DNA of 64,000 nucleotides from assembly GCA_024509875.1 (NCBI GenBank), contig JAMPIV010006374.1, positions 646,796 to 710,795 on the forward strand, read 5' to 3'. A program made the position numbers and the translations under genes. Origin of the DNA: Oreohelix idahoensis. Taxonomy: Eukaryota; Mollusca; Gastropoda; Stylommatophora; Oreohelicidae. Below, piece by piece: positions 1 to 10,573 of the stretch (the first letter of the stretch is position 1; each line of letters begins with the position of its first letter). The notes under the pieces were generated by a model. That model did not search any database. It was not told the origin of the DNA and saw nothing but the letters and a program-made list of their open reading frames with translations.

Positions 1-1125
1 TTGTGTACAATTGGTGTGACAGATTGTCTGAGTGCTAGATATTGTTGACAGTAGTAGTGACAGATTGAGCGCTAGACATTGTGTACAGTAGTTTTGGCAG
101 ATTTTCTGAGTGCTACATATCGTGTACTGATTGTCCAAGTGCCAGACATTGTGTACAGTAGTTGTGACAGATTGTCTGAGTGCTAGACATTGTGTACAGT
201 AGTTGTGACAGATTATCTGAGTGCTAAACACTGTGTACAGTTGTTGTGACAGATTGTCTGAGTGCTAGCCATTGTGTACAGTTGTTGTGACAGATTATTG
301 GAGTGCTAGACATTGTGTACAGTAGTTGTGACATATTATCTGAGTGCTAGACATTGTGTACAGTAGTTGTGACATTAGAATGATAGACATTGTATACAGT
401 CGTTGTGACAAATTGTCTGAGTGCTAGACATTGTGAACAGTAGTTGTGACAGATTGTCTAAGTAATAGACATTGTGTGCAGTAGTTGTGACAGATTAGAA
501 TGCTAGACATTGATTACTGTAGTTGTGACAAATTGTCTAAGTGCTAGACATTGTGTACAATTGTTTGACAGATATCTGAGTGCTAGACATCATGTACAGT
601 TGTTGTGACAGACTGTCTGAGTGCTAGACATTGTGTACAGTAGTTGTGACAGATTATCTGAGTGCTAGACTTTGTGTACAATTGGTGTGACAGATTGTCT
701 GAGTGCTAGATATTGTTGACAGTAGTAGTGACAGATTGAGTGCTAGACATTGTGTACAGTAGTTTTGGCAGATTTTCTGAGTGCTACATATTGTGTACTG
801 TAGTTGTGACAGATTGCCTGAGTGTTAGATATTGTGTACAGTTGTTGTGACAGATTGTCTGAGTGCTAGATATGTGTACAGTTTTTGTGGCTGATTGTTT
901 GAGTGCTAGACATTGTGTACAGTTGTGAGAGATTGTCTGAGTGCCAGACATTGTGTACAGTAGTTGTGACAGATTGTCTGAGTGCTAAACATTGTGTACA
1001 GTAGTTGTGACAGATTATCTGAGAGCTAGACTTTGTGTACAGTTGTTGTGACAGATTGTCTTAGAGCTAGACATTGTGTACAGTTGTTGTGACAGATTAT
1101 CGGAGTGCTAGACATTGTGTACAGT
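1..1125. repeat. 41-bp satellite array, block 1
   Basis: Tandem copies of a 41-bp unit built around 'gacagattgtctgagtgcta' and 'gacattgtgtacagt', with point changes and small deletions between copies. Some units carry 'agtagttgt' and others 'agttgttgt' at the linker. The array continues to about 5027 with three interruptions. Long open frames on the opposite strand here (Gln/Cys/Thr-rich repeats) follow from 3 x 41 bp being 41 codons and are not genes. The left end lies outside the window. Confidence 0.95.
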
Positions 1126-1891
1126 CTCTTCTTCTTCGATCCTTAACCACCGACCGTCAAAGCAGTCAGTGGCCATCGCGCCTAGTGGCGTCTTGTAGGG
1201 CAACAACAAATTGATTCCACTTTGCACGGTCGGTGGCCATCCTTCGTACAGTGCCCCAACTCTGGTTCATTCTTTGCATCTCAGCCTCCACAGTCCTCCG
1301 CCAAGTTGTTTTTGGTCGGCCTCTCTTTCGCTTTCCTTCAGGGGTCCAAAGCATAGCTGTTCTTGTGATGGCATCGGGGTCTCTTCTGAGGACATGACCA
1401 ACCCAGCTCCAGCGTCTGCCAGCTATGATGGTATGCATGTCCTCTTGCTTGCTACGAGTAAGCAGATCTTGGTTGGTGATGGTATTCGGCCAAAAGATTC
1501 GGTGAATTTTTCTTAGGCATGTTGTGTGAAAAAGAGGACAATTTTGACATTTCCTTCTCTGTGACTCTCCAGCATTCCGCACCATAGAGAAGCACAGAAA
1601 GCACGCAACTCTGGTATAATCTTAATTTTGTGCTTGTGCTGTATTGGGAGGACTTCCAGATGTTATTTAGGCTAAAGAAGGCTGTTCTTGCCTTATTCAT
1701 TCTGATGTTGATGTCTTTGCCTGCCCCACCATCTGGTGTTACTATGCTTCCTAGGTATGTGAAGGTATCTGTCTGTACTAGTTGCTGATTCCTTACTGAT
1801 ATGGGCTCAGGGTTGCTCACATTGAGCGTCATGACCTCAGACTTCTTTAAATTGATGTTCAAGCCCACCTGCTGGCTAAATTTATTAAGTC
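1126..1891 (-). mobile_element. RTE-type LINE, 3' end, inserted in satellite
   Basis: The minus strand encodes the C-terminal end of a non-LTR reverse transcriptase in two frames (1868-1452 and 1585-1166). The first has the 'FTYLGSIVTPDGGAGKDINIR' type segment and 'LRLYQSCVLSVLLYGAECW'; the second has 'WVGHVLRRDP' and 'GKRKRGRPKTTWRR', the usual tail of RTE/BovB-like proteins. A frameshift or small indel separates them near 1500-1550. The catalytic RT domain is absent, so this is a 5'-truncated copy. The 3' end on the minus strand carries a short GAA-rich tail. A 28-bp stretch of satellite is present on both sides (1098-1125 and 1892-1919), including the rare 'atcgg' variant, and is read as a target-site duplication. 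Confidence 0.88.
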
Positions 1892-1919
1892 TATCGGAGT
1901 GCTAGACATTGTGTACAGT

Positions 1920-2273
1920 AGTTGTGACATATTATCTGAGTGCTAGACATTGTGTACAGTAGTTGTGACAGATTGTCTGAGTACTAGACATTGTGAACAG
2001 TAGTTAAGACAAATTGTCTGAGTGCTAGACATTGTGTACAGTAGTTGTGACAGATTAGAATGCTAGACATTGTTTACTGTAGTTGTGGCAAATTGTCTGA
2101 GTGCTAGACATTGTGTACAATTGTTGTGACAGATTATCTGAGTGCTAGACATTGTGTACAGTTGTTGTGACATTATCTGAGTGGCTAGACTTTGTGTACA
2201 ATTGGTGTGACAGATTGTCTGAGTGCTAGACATTGTGTACAGTTGTTGTGACAGATTGTCTGAGTGCTAGACA
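1920..2273. repeat. 41-bp satellite array, block 2
   Basis: Same 41-bp unit and orientation as block 1, about nine units, lying between two LINE insertions. The 28 bp before this block (1892-1919) are satellite too and duplicate 1098-1125. Confidence 0.93.
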
Positions 2274-2536
2274 ACTAAATACCATCGCAATAAGGAAGCT
2301 GACATTTTTCGGTCATATAAAAAGACATAATAGTCTGGAAAAAACAGTGATGGAAAGCATGGTCCCTGGAAAAAGGGGAAGGGGTCGACCTAGACGACGG
2401 TGGACCCAGGACATCACAGAGAGTCTGAACTTGTCTTTGGCTGATGCAGGTCGACTTGCCCAGAATCGTGATGCGTTCAGAGCAGCTGTAATGGAGACAA
2501 CGTTCTGGAAAGAATATGTCACATGATGATGATGAT
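2274..2536 (+). mobile_element. LINE 3' end with (ATG)n tail inserted in satellite
   Basis: The plus strand encodes the last ~80 residues of a non-LTR retrotransposon protein: 'RKLTFFGHIKRHNSLEKTVM' followed by the basic 'GKRGRGRPRRRWTQDI' segment, and a stop codon at 2524-2526. The stop is followed by a TGATGATGATGATG run, a simple-repeat 3' tail as seen in several LINE families. Upstream coding sequence is lost. The reading frame extends left into satellite by chance. It belongs to a different family from the 1126-1891 insertion, having a different tail and different residues. Satellite resumes directly after the tail. Both flanks contain 'gacagattgtctgagtgcta', so a target duplication is likely, but in satellite it cannot be proved. 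Confidence 0.82.
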
Positions 2537-4034
2537 GTTGAGACAGATTGTCTGAGTGCTATACATTGTGTACAGTTGCTGTGACAGAGATTGTTTGAGT
2601 GCTAGACATTGTGTACAGTAGATGTGACATATTATCTGAGTGCTAGACATTGTGTACAGTAGTTGTGACAGATTGTCTGAGTGCTAGACATTGTGTACAA
2701 ATGTTGTGACAGATTATCTGAGTGCTAGACAATGCATACAGTTGTTGTGACAGATTGTCTAAGTGCTAGACAATGTGTACAGTAGTTGTGACAGATTGTC
2801 TGAGAGCTATATATTGTTTACAGTAGTTGTGACAGATTGTCTGAGTGCTAGACATTGTGTACAAATGTTGTGACAGATTAGAATGCTAGACATTGTTTAC
2901 AGTAGTTGTGACAAATTGTCTGAGTGCTAGACATTGTGTACAGTTGTTGTGACAGACTGTCTGAGTGCTAGACATTGTGTACAGTTGTTGTGACAGACTG
3001 TCTGAGTGCTAGACATTGTGTACAGTAGTTGTGACAGATTATCTGAGAGCTAGACATTGTGTACAGTAGTTGTGACAGATTATCTGAGTGCTAGACTTTG
3101 TGTACAATTGGTGTGACAGATTGTCTGAGTGCTAGACATTGTGTACAGTTGTTGTGACAGATTGTCTGAGTGCTAGACATTGTGTAAAGCTGTTGTGACA
3201 GATTATCTGAGTGCTAGACAATGTGTACAGTTGTTGTGACAGATTGTTTAAGTGCTAGACAATGTGTACAGTAGTTGTGACAGATTGTCTGAGTGCTAGA
3301 CATTGTGTACAAATGTTGTGACAGATTATCTGAGTGCTAGACAATGCATACAGTTGTTGTGACAGATTGTCTAAGTGCAAGACAATGTGTACAGTAGTTG
3401 TGACAGATTGTCTGAGAGCTATATATTGTGTACAGTTGTTGTGATAGAATTGTCTGAGTGCTAGACATTGTGTACTGTAGTTGTGACAGATTGTCTGAGT
3501 GCTAAATATTGTGTACAGCAGTTTTAACAGATTTTCTGAGTGCTAGATATTGTGTACTGTAGTTGTGACAGATTGTCTGAGTGCTAGATATTGTGTACAG
3601 TTGTTGTGACAGACTGTCTGAGTGACAGACATTGTGTACAGTTGTGACTGATTGTCTGAGTGCTAGACATTGTGTACAGTAGTTGTGACAGATTAGAATG
3701 ATAGACATTCTGTACAGTTGTTGTGACAAATTGTCTGAGTGCTAGACATTGTGAACAGTAGTTGTGACAGCTAAGTAATAGACATTGTGTGCAGTAGTTG
3801 TGACAGATTAGAATGCAAGACATTGTGTACAGTAGTTGTGACAAATTGCCTGAGTGCTAGACATTGTGTAGAGTTGTTGTGACAGATTGAGTGGTAGACA
3901 TTGTGTACAGTTGTTGTCACAGATTGTCTAAGTACTAGACATTGTACAGTTGTTGTGACAGACTGAGTGCTAGACATTGTGTACAATTGTTGTAACAGTC
4001 TGAGCGCTAGACATTGTGTACAGTTGTTGTGACA
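2537..4034. repeat. 41-bp satellite array, block 3
   Basis: About 36 units of the 41-bp repeat. Several copies have lost part of the unit (for example near 3770 and 3890-3990, where the 'attgtc' part is missing), giving shorter 33-38-bp variants. Degeneration is stronger towards the right. Confidence 0.94.
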
Positions 4035-4340
4035 ACTGCAGCACTGACACAATTTCCAGTGTCTATAACTTCTCAGCAAAAATAATATCACTTGTAAAAT
4101 CAAGTCATCATAACACATCCCTGAAAAATATGACATGCTGGATATTCCATACTAATGTTCCGAACGGTTAACTCAAATTTTACAAAGGCCCACGGAAGGT
4201 GAGACAGTGTGTCTCTGCAAAACAGCGAGGTAGACAGCAACTGAAACTGTTTCGAAACAACAAGCAGGCTGTGTGTCGAATCTTTCGGACTCAGTGCTGT
4301 TTCGAAGCATTGTTTCGACACACACACACAGTAGCCATCT
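4035..4340. other. 306-bp non-satellite block inside satellite
   Basis: Sequence unrelated to the 41-bp unit interrupts the array. It contains three 'gtttcgaa/tttcgac' motifs (about 4250-4320) and a short CA repeat at its right end. I found no target duplication, terminal inverted repeat or coding similarity. It could be a degraded retroposon or the original flank of a satellite amplification. Function unknown. Confidence 0.6.
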
Positions 4341-5027
4341 CTAGTGTACAGTAGTTGTGACAGATTATCTGAGTGCTAGACATTGTGTACAGTTGTTGTG
4401 ACAGATTAGAATGCTAGACATTGTGTACAGTAGCTGTAACAAATTGTCTGAGTGCTAGACATTGTGTACAGTTGTTGCGACGGATTGAGTGGTAGACATT
4501 GTGTACAGTTGTTGTGACAGATTGAGTGCTAGACATTGTGTTCAGTTGTTGTCACAGATTGTCTAAGTGCTAGACATTGTGTACAGTTGTTGTGACAGAC
4601 TGAGTGCTAGACATTGTGTACAGTTGTTGTGACAGTCTGAGTGCTAGACATTGTGTATAGTTGTTGTTACAGATTGAGTGCTGTACATTGTGTACAGTTG
4701 TTGTGACTGGTTGTATGAGTGTTAGGCATTGTGTACAGTTGTTGTGACAGATTATCTGAGTGCCAGACATTGTGTACAGTTGTTGTGACAGAATTGTCTG
4801 AGTGCTAGACATTGTGTACAGTTGTTGTGACAGATTGTCTGAGTGCTAGACATTGTGTACAGTTGTTGTGACAGATTATCTGAGTGCCAGACATTGTGTA
4901 CAGTTGTTGTGACAGAATTGTCTGAGTGCTAGACATTGTGTACAGTTGTTGTGACAGAGATTGTCTGAGTGCTAGACATTGTGTACAGTTGTTGTGACAG
5001 ATTATTTGAGTGCTAAACCTTGTGTAG
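4341..5027. repeat. 41-bp satellite array, block 4 (right end)
   Basis: About 17 units, including two longer blocks that are near-identical to each other (about 4740-4830 and 4862-4950). This suggests recent local duplication of a several-unit segment. The array ends in unit 'gattatttgagtgctaaacc' and passes into unique AT-rich DNA. Confidence 0.93.
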
Positions 5028-5954
5028 TTTGATTTACTGTAAATAATGTTGTTAAAGTTTGTAAAATGTGTTACTATTTTTAGATATTAACTTTAAAGTT
5101 CTATATCCTATAATCTACTCACGTTTTCACAAATCTAATGTGACAAAAGTTTAAAAATACAATGGTTAGCTTCTGTGTCAACTTTGGTGCTCATAAATAA
5201 TTAATTGAAATACAGGATTAAAATCCAATATGGCCACCATTTCCATGGTAACCAAAAGTATTATCTGTGGTTTTTGGTTTAGGCAGGTAGATTTCTGGAT
5301 GCAGGCCACATTGGTATTTTAACCAGGTATCCTGCTGCAAAAGCACTAGCTTGACAACTGTCACTCCACTCATGGATGTTTCAACTTTTGCTTAATGGTG
5401 TTTTGACCAGTAGTATTTTCCCCGGTGATTTACTCCTGGCCCCCTGAGACAAAGCTAGATGACGATCAGTAACTTGGATGAACCCCGTCAAATATTTGGG
5501 GCCCGGTATTCCTCTTGCTTGGTGGGACTCCTCAAGCAGAATGCCACCTCCATGATCAATATGTGGAATATATATTGAGCATAATGAATATGTTGTACTG
5601 CAGCAGTTAATAGCTGGACTGTGATATCTGTATCTTTCTGTCCACTACATCCAAGGTCAGCAAACATTTTTATTTTGGTTTGTTTTACTTAGCTTTTGGC
5701 ATTCCACATCCTACCTGAAAGGAAGCTGATGGTTTGAGTTTTCCTACATGAGTTGTCACTCAAAGTGTACAAGCCTCATCTACCTAGAGCATTATGATTT
5801 TAGTGTGCCAGCCTCAATATCATTCGTTCTCCTGTTAGTTAAAATAGCCCCAGAGAGAGAAGGCAAAGAGATGAGCTTATGCTGTCAGATGGTATATGTT
5901 ATGCATGCCTTGGTAGCGTTTTAAAGGAGTAGACAGCTCATCCTCAACTCTGCT
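5028..5954. other. non-coding DNA, nothing recognised
   Basis: AT-rich sequence with no convincing coding frame. A 23-codon open stretch on the minus strand near 5500-5570 has no supporting splice sites that I trust. No repeat or element boundary seen. Confidence 0.5.
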
Positions 5955-6425
5955 CCCAGCTGACACATTACTCAGCGTTACTTACATTCACATACATGTG
6001 ACTTATGTGACACACTACTCAGTATTATCTATATTCAAAGAAGCATCACTGACCAGTGTGAAACATATGGTAAAATCTGACTGACATTACTCAGTATTAC
6101 CTACATTCACATAAATGTGATAGGCCAGTGTGAAATATATATTGCATAAGTCTAAGTGTCACAGTAGTGAGAACTTTCTACATTCACATAAACATGGCAT
6201 GTAACATGTGGCACAAATTGTGTTGAAATCTGAGTATGTAGCCCACTGCTCAGTATTACCTGCATTCACATACACCTGATGTATGTGACACATTTCTCAG
6301 TATTAATTATATTCAAATAAACATGACTTATTAGTGTGAATCATGTGGCAAAATCTGACAAACTGGCACATTACTCAGTATTATCTACATTCCCGCAAAT
6401 TTGACTTGCCAGTGTGAATCCTAAG
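5955..6425. repeat. degenerate tandem repeat (TTACTCAGTATTA family)
   Basis: Seven or so diverged repeats share the core 'ttactcagtattacctac' followed by 'attcacataaa' and 'cagtgtgaa..atgtggcaaaatctga'. Spacing varies from roughly 55 to 75 bp. It is an old local tandem array; no function is implied. Confidence 0.75.
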
Positions 6426-6767
6426 TTCCAAAACTATGGAGCAAACTGCACAAGCAATATGGCACACTATGAATGTCATAAAATAAACCTCCTCATGTAA
6501 ATACAACTAGCTACAGGAACTACCACTGACAAGCAACTCTGGCATTCATATTGAATAATTTAAAAAAAACAACCAAACACAAAAAAACAAGGTAACCATA
6601 GCACTTGTCAAATAAAATGACTTATGCTCAGTGGACATGCAAATGTCAAATCGAAGAGCTATACTACGGCATGCATAAACAGGTCCCACAGAGTAACTTG
6701 GGAAGCCAGCAGTCAAGTCACCAACTCATCAAATCCATGCCATGCCATCAATCATAAGAAGCCCTAC

Positions 6768-6922
6768 CTGAGGTCGATAAGCGTCAAACGACGTGGTTTA
6801 ATAGAATTAGGCTGACGACGGCGTGAGACCTGTGGTGTTCCATAGATGTTCTGTACATTAAACATGTTAGTGCGGCTTGTATCTGTTGACATGGTGACCT
6901 TGCTGATGTTACTGCTAGTGGT
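6768..6922 (-). CDS. candidate internal exon of a host gene
   Basis: On the minus strand a pyrimidine-containing stretch ending 'gcatctcag' acts as a possible 3' splice site just outside 6922, and 'CTCAG/GTAGGG' gives a good 5' splice site at 6768. The 155 nt between them are open in one frame for 51 codons (phase 0 in, phase 2 out), and that frame stops at once if it runs into the intron. The encoded piece is Ser/Thr-rich at first, then 'NMFNVQNIYGTPQ' and a basic 'SRRRQPNSIKPRRLTLIDL' segment, which does not look like any element in the window. The complementary strand has an open frame here too. I do not recognise the protein. No partner exons were found, so this is a moderate-confidence call resting on splice signals and composition. 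Confidence 0.42.
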
Positions 6923-7287
6923 CTGAGATGCAATAACAATTCTTCAAAATAAATAAGCATATCTTCATGTCTGGCGCAGGCAGTGAAGATTACCGGTCAA
7001 CAACACCTGGTAACTTGAGTCAACAACACTGGTAACTTGATATCTCATGAATCATTAGCTGGCTTTAATACTGTCATTTCATTTCTCTCTATAATGTTGG
7101 AGCACATTCACATTTCCCAATGATCAGAAATGTTCTCAAGCAGTTCCTACTTTCTTCTTGGCCAAATGGAACAAGTTGTTGCAATACTGTCTGAATTACA
7201 TCATGACACTAAATATTGTTCATATCGAGGTGCAATAAATCACAGAAATAACTGGTCACACATTAACATACACCAATTGATAGATTA
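6923..7287. other. non-coding DNA, nothing recognised
   Basis: AT-rich sequence between the candidate exon and a hAT MITE. There is a short direct repeat 'tcaacaacac(c)tggtaacttga' at about 6998-7038. No element or gene supported. Confidence 0.5.
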
Positions 7288-7295
7288 CTCTAACA

Positions 7296-7603
7296 CAGGG
7301 GCCGGCAACCCAGGAGCTTCTGGGATCTACTTTAGTAAGAATGAACCCTCTAAAGATCTACCACATATATGTGTGTGTGTGTTTGTATAATTTTAAAAGC
7401 AGAAGGGGAGGTCATGTTCATATCACATGTAGTTCACGAACATATTTCAACATCCAGCTCGAGTTGTTTTCAATTGGGAATGCAGAAACAGTACTTTAGA
7501 CTCAGGGACACCGCAATTGTAAATGCCGCAGTCTGCTTAAAATCTACTAAATCATCCACTGGGATATACGGGTTGATTGGGATCGGCTGGTCGCCGACCC
7601 CTG
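7296..7603. mobile_element. hAT-type MITE (308 bp)
   Basis: Left end CAGGGGCCGGCAACC and right end, read on the other strand, CAGGGGTCGGCGACC form terminal inverted repeats typical of hAT elements. Flanking 8-bp sequences 'ctctaaca' (7288-7295) and 'ctctaata' (7604-7611) match at 7 of 8 positions, fitting the 8-bp duplication of hAT. It has no transposase and contains a short TG repeat near 7367. Non-autonomous element. Confidence 0.85.
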
Positions 7604-7611
7604 CTCTAATA

Positions 7612-8137
7612 CATTATTAATGACTGATACCACTGTCACAAGCAATCTAACAAAATTAACAGACAACAGATTTCAGAAATTCCTTTACATATGAAATCTC
7701 TTATTCCTCCCTAATATAACATTACATCTTTTCCCACTAAAGTTGCAATCTTTCTCATGGCAGACTGTTGATGCGGAAACCAAAAGGCCCACCTCTTGAA
7801 ACAATGCACATTTTGTTTCCAAAATAATGGCAGATGTTTGATTCTGGATGTAATTTGTTGAATTTTCCCCATTTGTAATTTGGGCAAGTATGAATAAAGA
7901 ATGGAGTTCATTACACTTGCAACAACTTGGATGATTTAGTTACTTGAATTGATACTCCCTTAATGATTTGGTGACGGAATAATATAAGTTTATGTTTAAT
8001 TATTTGTTGTTGTTTTTTTAATACATATCAGGGCAAGATTTTAAAATATAATGTCCTCCAACTAATGACAAAAAAGGATCTATACAAGAAGGACTTTTCT
8101 CCAGATTAAAAAATATCATGAATAAAAAAAGAAAGCC
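7612..8137. other. non-coding DNA, nothing recognised
   Basis: AT-rich sequence; open frames are short and lack similarity to anything I know. Confidence 0.5.
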
Positions 8138-8305
8138 AATATAATCTTGATTGGTGACCCTTGATTGGTGACCCTAATGCAAAGACAGATCAAGACAATA
8201 GCAGTTGTAAAACGAATGTGTGACTTGTGACACTGAATGAAAATGGAGAAATATTCATAAATTTCAAATCATTTTAAATTGGTGTCAAATTCTCTGGTCA
8301 GACGG
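8138..8305 (+). pseudogene. relic of RTE-type LINE endonuclease
   Basis: In shifting frames the plus strand reads like the middle of an RTE apurinic-like endonuclease: 'ILIGDPNAKTDQDN' (compare the 'ILMGDMNAKIG' segment in the RTE at 59746-60369), then 'LNENGEIFINF', which parallels 'MNENGELFSNF' there. A 14-bp tandem duplication 'ttgattggtgaccc' breaks the frame. It is old and non-functional. The assignment rests on this short similarity only. Confidence 0.55.
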
Positions 8306-8499
8306 TGAAAGAATAAGCCTGCTGCTCCAGCAAGCATGTCATACAAGGCAACTAATATGGGGGTTGTGCATGAGGCTGGCAACATCATCACGTAAAATAA
8401 ATTGCTACAGAAACCACCTCTGGTACAGGCTTCCTATAAGGAGATTAGTAGCAGTGGTGGTTTCATGCTCCATTAGCAGCAACAAGATTTCACATTAAA

Positions 8500-8695
8500 C
8501 AGTTGTCTGTAGCAGTTGTTGTCTGTAGCAGTTGTTGTCTGTAGCAGTTGTTGTCTGTAGCAGTTGTCTGTAGCAGTTGTCTGTAGCAGTTGTCTGTAAC
8601 AGTTGTCTGTAACAGTTGTCTGTAGCAGTTGTCTGTAGCAGTTGTCTGTAACAGTTGTCTGTAACAGTTGTCTGTAGCAGTTGTCTGTAGCTATC
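8500..8695. repeat. 12/15-bp minisatellite (CAGTTGTCTGTA)
   Basis: About 15 copies of 'cagttgtctgta', the first few with an extra 'ttg' (15 bp). Single-base variants (gtagc/gtaac) are arranged in pairs, suggesting duplication of two-unit blocks. Because 12 and 15 are multiples of three, an open frame runs through the minus strand; it is not a gene. Confidence 0.95.
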
Positions 8696-8734
8696 TGTTG
8701 TATTCATCTTTATGCTGGCATATATGACAACAAA

Positions 8735-8820
8735 TCTCTATGTAATCTGGCTGGACTAGCCAACGCATATGGATCAGTCCAAGACTAGATGTTGTGGCAA
8801 TCCTTTGTAACATGCCACAA
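8735..8820 (+). pseudogene. fragment of HERO-type LINE reverse transcriptase
   Basis: The plus strand encodes 'LAGLANAYGSV' then a stop and 'MLWQSF', matching the 'WLDLANAYGSVPHQMLWHAL' region of the HERO element on the minus strand at 33445-34152. Nucleotide similarity is also evident ('ctggctggactagccaacgc'). Only about 85 bp are left. Confidence 0.6.
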
Positions 8821-9256
8821 TGTTTTTTTTATAAAGTATACCGTTCAACCTTTGATGGGTTATAATTAGGACATATGGTGTACTAATTCAAGAAAATAAA
8901 GTCAGTTTTCCAATACCCAAATATAGTACCTTCTTACCCCCTCCACTCAGTCCAAATAGAGTAAATCAAATGCTAAATTTGTGTGAATGTTTATGTGTGT
9001 GACCTCCCCTTTCCAAGAAACAAACAAACAATAAACAAATATATTTAAAAAAACAAATGAATTAAAAACAAAGAAAAACAAACAAACAAAAACAAACTAA
9101 AATGAAGTCTCTCATAACTGCCTTGTTATTAACAAGGTGAAAAGGGGTGAGAAAGCCCTGTGGTGTCAGAGATTACATCAAATCCACCAATTATCTGCCA
9201 TCAGCCATACAAGCACCCCATCAGACTACCTCTTGTCCTCGCACCATCATTGATCC
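8821..9256. other. non-coding DNA with A-rich run
   Basis: Contains an AAAC/AAAT-rich stretch (about 9018-9100), possibly an old retroposon tail. No gene or complete element recognised. Confidence 0.5.
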
Positions 9257-9532
9257 TTATATGTTAATTTTAGTTCTAGTTATATACTGATTAACTATAT
9301 TGTGCAATTCCCTAGGTCTATCTATTCTCAACGCCTGTTCCACGGTTATGGATGAATTGCATGCCTGTAAATAATCTAATATTGGTTTTCTCTGTTGTTC
9401 ATACTTCCTGCATTTTAATAGGAAATGCTCTATATTATTTTTTTCTAGACACTCTGCACAGTAAGTTTCTTCTTTTCTGAAATAGCCCATTCCTAGTTGC
9501 AGTCTATTATTGCTAGGAATTTTTAGTTCTCT
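9257..9532 (-). pseudogene. C-terminal end of a LINE ORF2 (Cys-His knuckle)
   Basis: The minus strand encodes about 91 residues ending at a stop near 9257: 'IPSNNRLQLGMGYF', then 'CAECLEKNNIEHFLLKCRKY', a C-x2-C-x8-H-x4-C knuckle typical of the end of Jockey/I-type LINE proteins after RNase H. The frame runs up to about 9532, where it meets an RTE fragment in the opposite orientation. It is a 5'-truncated LINE copy. Confidence 0.75.
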
Positions 9533-9534
9533 AG

Positions 9535-9831
9535 ATACCTCTCATCCAGCCAGCAGAAGAAGAGCTACAAATTAATGGTGAAAGACCAACGAAGGAAGAA
9601 ATAAAGAAAGCCATAAAGCTTCTAAGAAATGGAAAAGCAGCTGGACCTGATGGCATTCCAGCAGAGGCCATAAAAGCAGATATCGACACGGCTACAGATA
9701 TGGTATATAAATTACTTGGTAAAGTCTGGGAAAAGGAAGAGATACCAGCAGAATGGAAGAAAGGATATCTGGTTAAGTTGCCTAAGAAGGGAAATTTACA
9801 AGAGTGCACAAATTATTGAGGAATAATGTTA
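9535..9831 (+). pseudogene. RTE-type LINE RT fragment (N-terminal part of RT)
   Basis: The plus strand reads 'LQINGERPTKEEIKKAIK', 'RNGKAAGPDGIPAEAIKA' and 'WEKEEIPAEWKKGYLVKLP' before a stop in 'CTNY*GIMLL'. The same segment, nearly identical, lies on the minus strand at 57460-57700 inside the RTE element there, so this is a second, short copy of that family. The RT catalytic motifs downstream are missing. Confidence 0.85.
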
Positions 9832-10253
9832 CTATGACACACACTTAAGATAATGAATGGGATTTTGGAGTATGAAAGTGATGTAATCGTTTCTGGCAGA
9901 TTTGTTGTAGGCAATAGTTACAATAAGATGTCAATCTGGGAAGATAATATCAGTGTTAGATCTATGAAGTGGTGAGATGTAAACATAATGAATATCAACA
10001 GAAGAGGCAGTACTTTAAATGGGAATGACTTTTGAAAAATCTGATCTCATGTGGCATGCAGGAAATTTTCATGAGAGGGTAGTAGGGATAGCTCCTAACT
10101 AAATACATGAGTTGATTGCTATTGGTTTGGCATTTGAGATGTTAAAATACAACATCTCCGACCGGACTTCACCTCCACATAGCAATGTGGATGCGTGTGC
10201 CGAGCAAAATTATCTTCTCCTTATAGAAAAGTTTATTACGGCCTGGGTAACAT
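9832..10253. other. non-coding DNA, nothing recognised
   Basis: No convincing gene or element boundary. It is the local host sequence into which the 10268-10573 retroposon inserted. Confidence 0.45.
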
Positions 10254-10267
10254 CAGCTGTAGCATTT

Positions 10268-10573
10268 CTTCTTCTTCTTCCTCGTTCGTCCTGAAAAGGA
10301 CGGTGGTTGCGTTGTGTCTGTTTACGCCTAAGCTGTGATATCTGCACCTTTCGGTCGACACATCCGACTTCTGCACGGCATTTTTCGGGACCGGGTTTGC
10401 CTTCCCTCTTCGATCCGTGCTCGCTCAGCCAGACTGCACTGCTGCAGACTGTTTCCAGGACCACCACGTGGAGGTGGAGCACGGTCTTGACCAGCTCTGG
10501 TTCGCTGATCCTGATGCAAGCAGTCAAGCTATGGGTCGCTGACTGCATTCACTATTGCTGCATCTTTGGGTCC
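10268..10573 (-). mobile_element. retroposon with (GAA)n tail and 14-bp TSD
   Basis: A GC-richer 306-bp block is flanked by perfect 14-bp direct repeats 'cagctgtagcattt' (10254-10267 and 10574-10587). On the minus strand it ends in GAAGAAGAAGAAG. These are hallmarks of target-primed reverse transcription. Two overlapping basic, Arg/Gln-rich frames run through it (10548-10210 and 10519-10328) but I cannot name a protein. It is either a SINE or the truncated 3' end of a LINE using the same GAA tail as other insertions in this window. Confidence 0.8.

Noticed and set aside
3502..4812. Long minus-strand open frames with repeated Cys/Gln/Thr/His motifs
   Set aside because: They are by-products of the 41-bp satellite (three units equal 41 codons), with no start, promoter or family signal.
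7130..7620. Two plus-strand frames of 83-86 codons
   Set aside because: They span the hAT MITE and its TG repeat; no coding signal independent of it.
8495..8707. Minus-strand frame of repeated TDNCYRQLLQT
   Set aside because: Arises from a 12/15-bp minisatellite whose period is a multiple of three.
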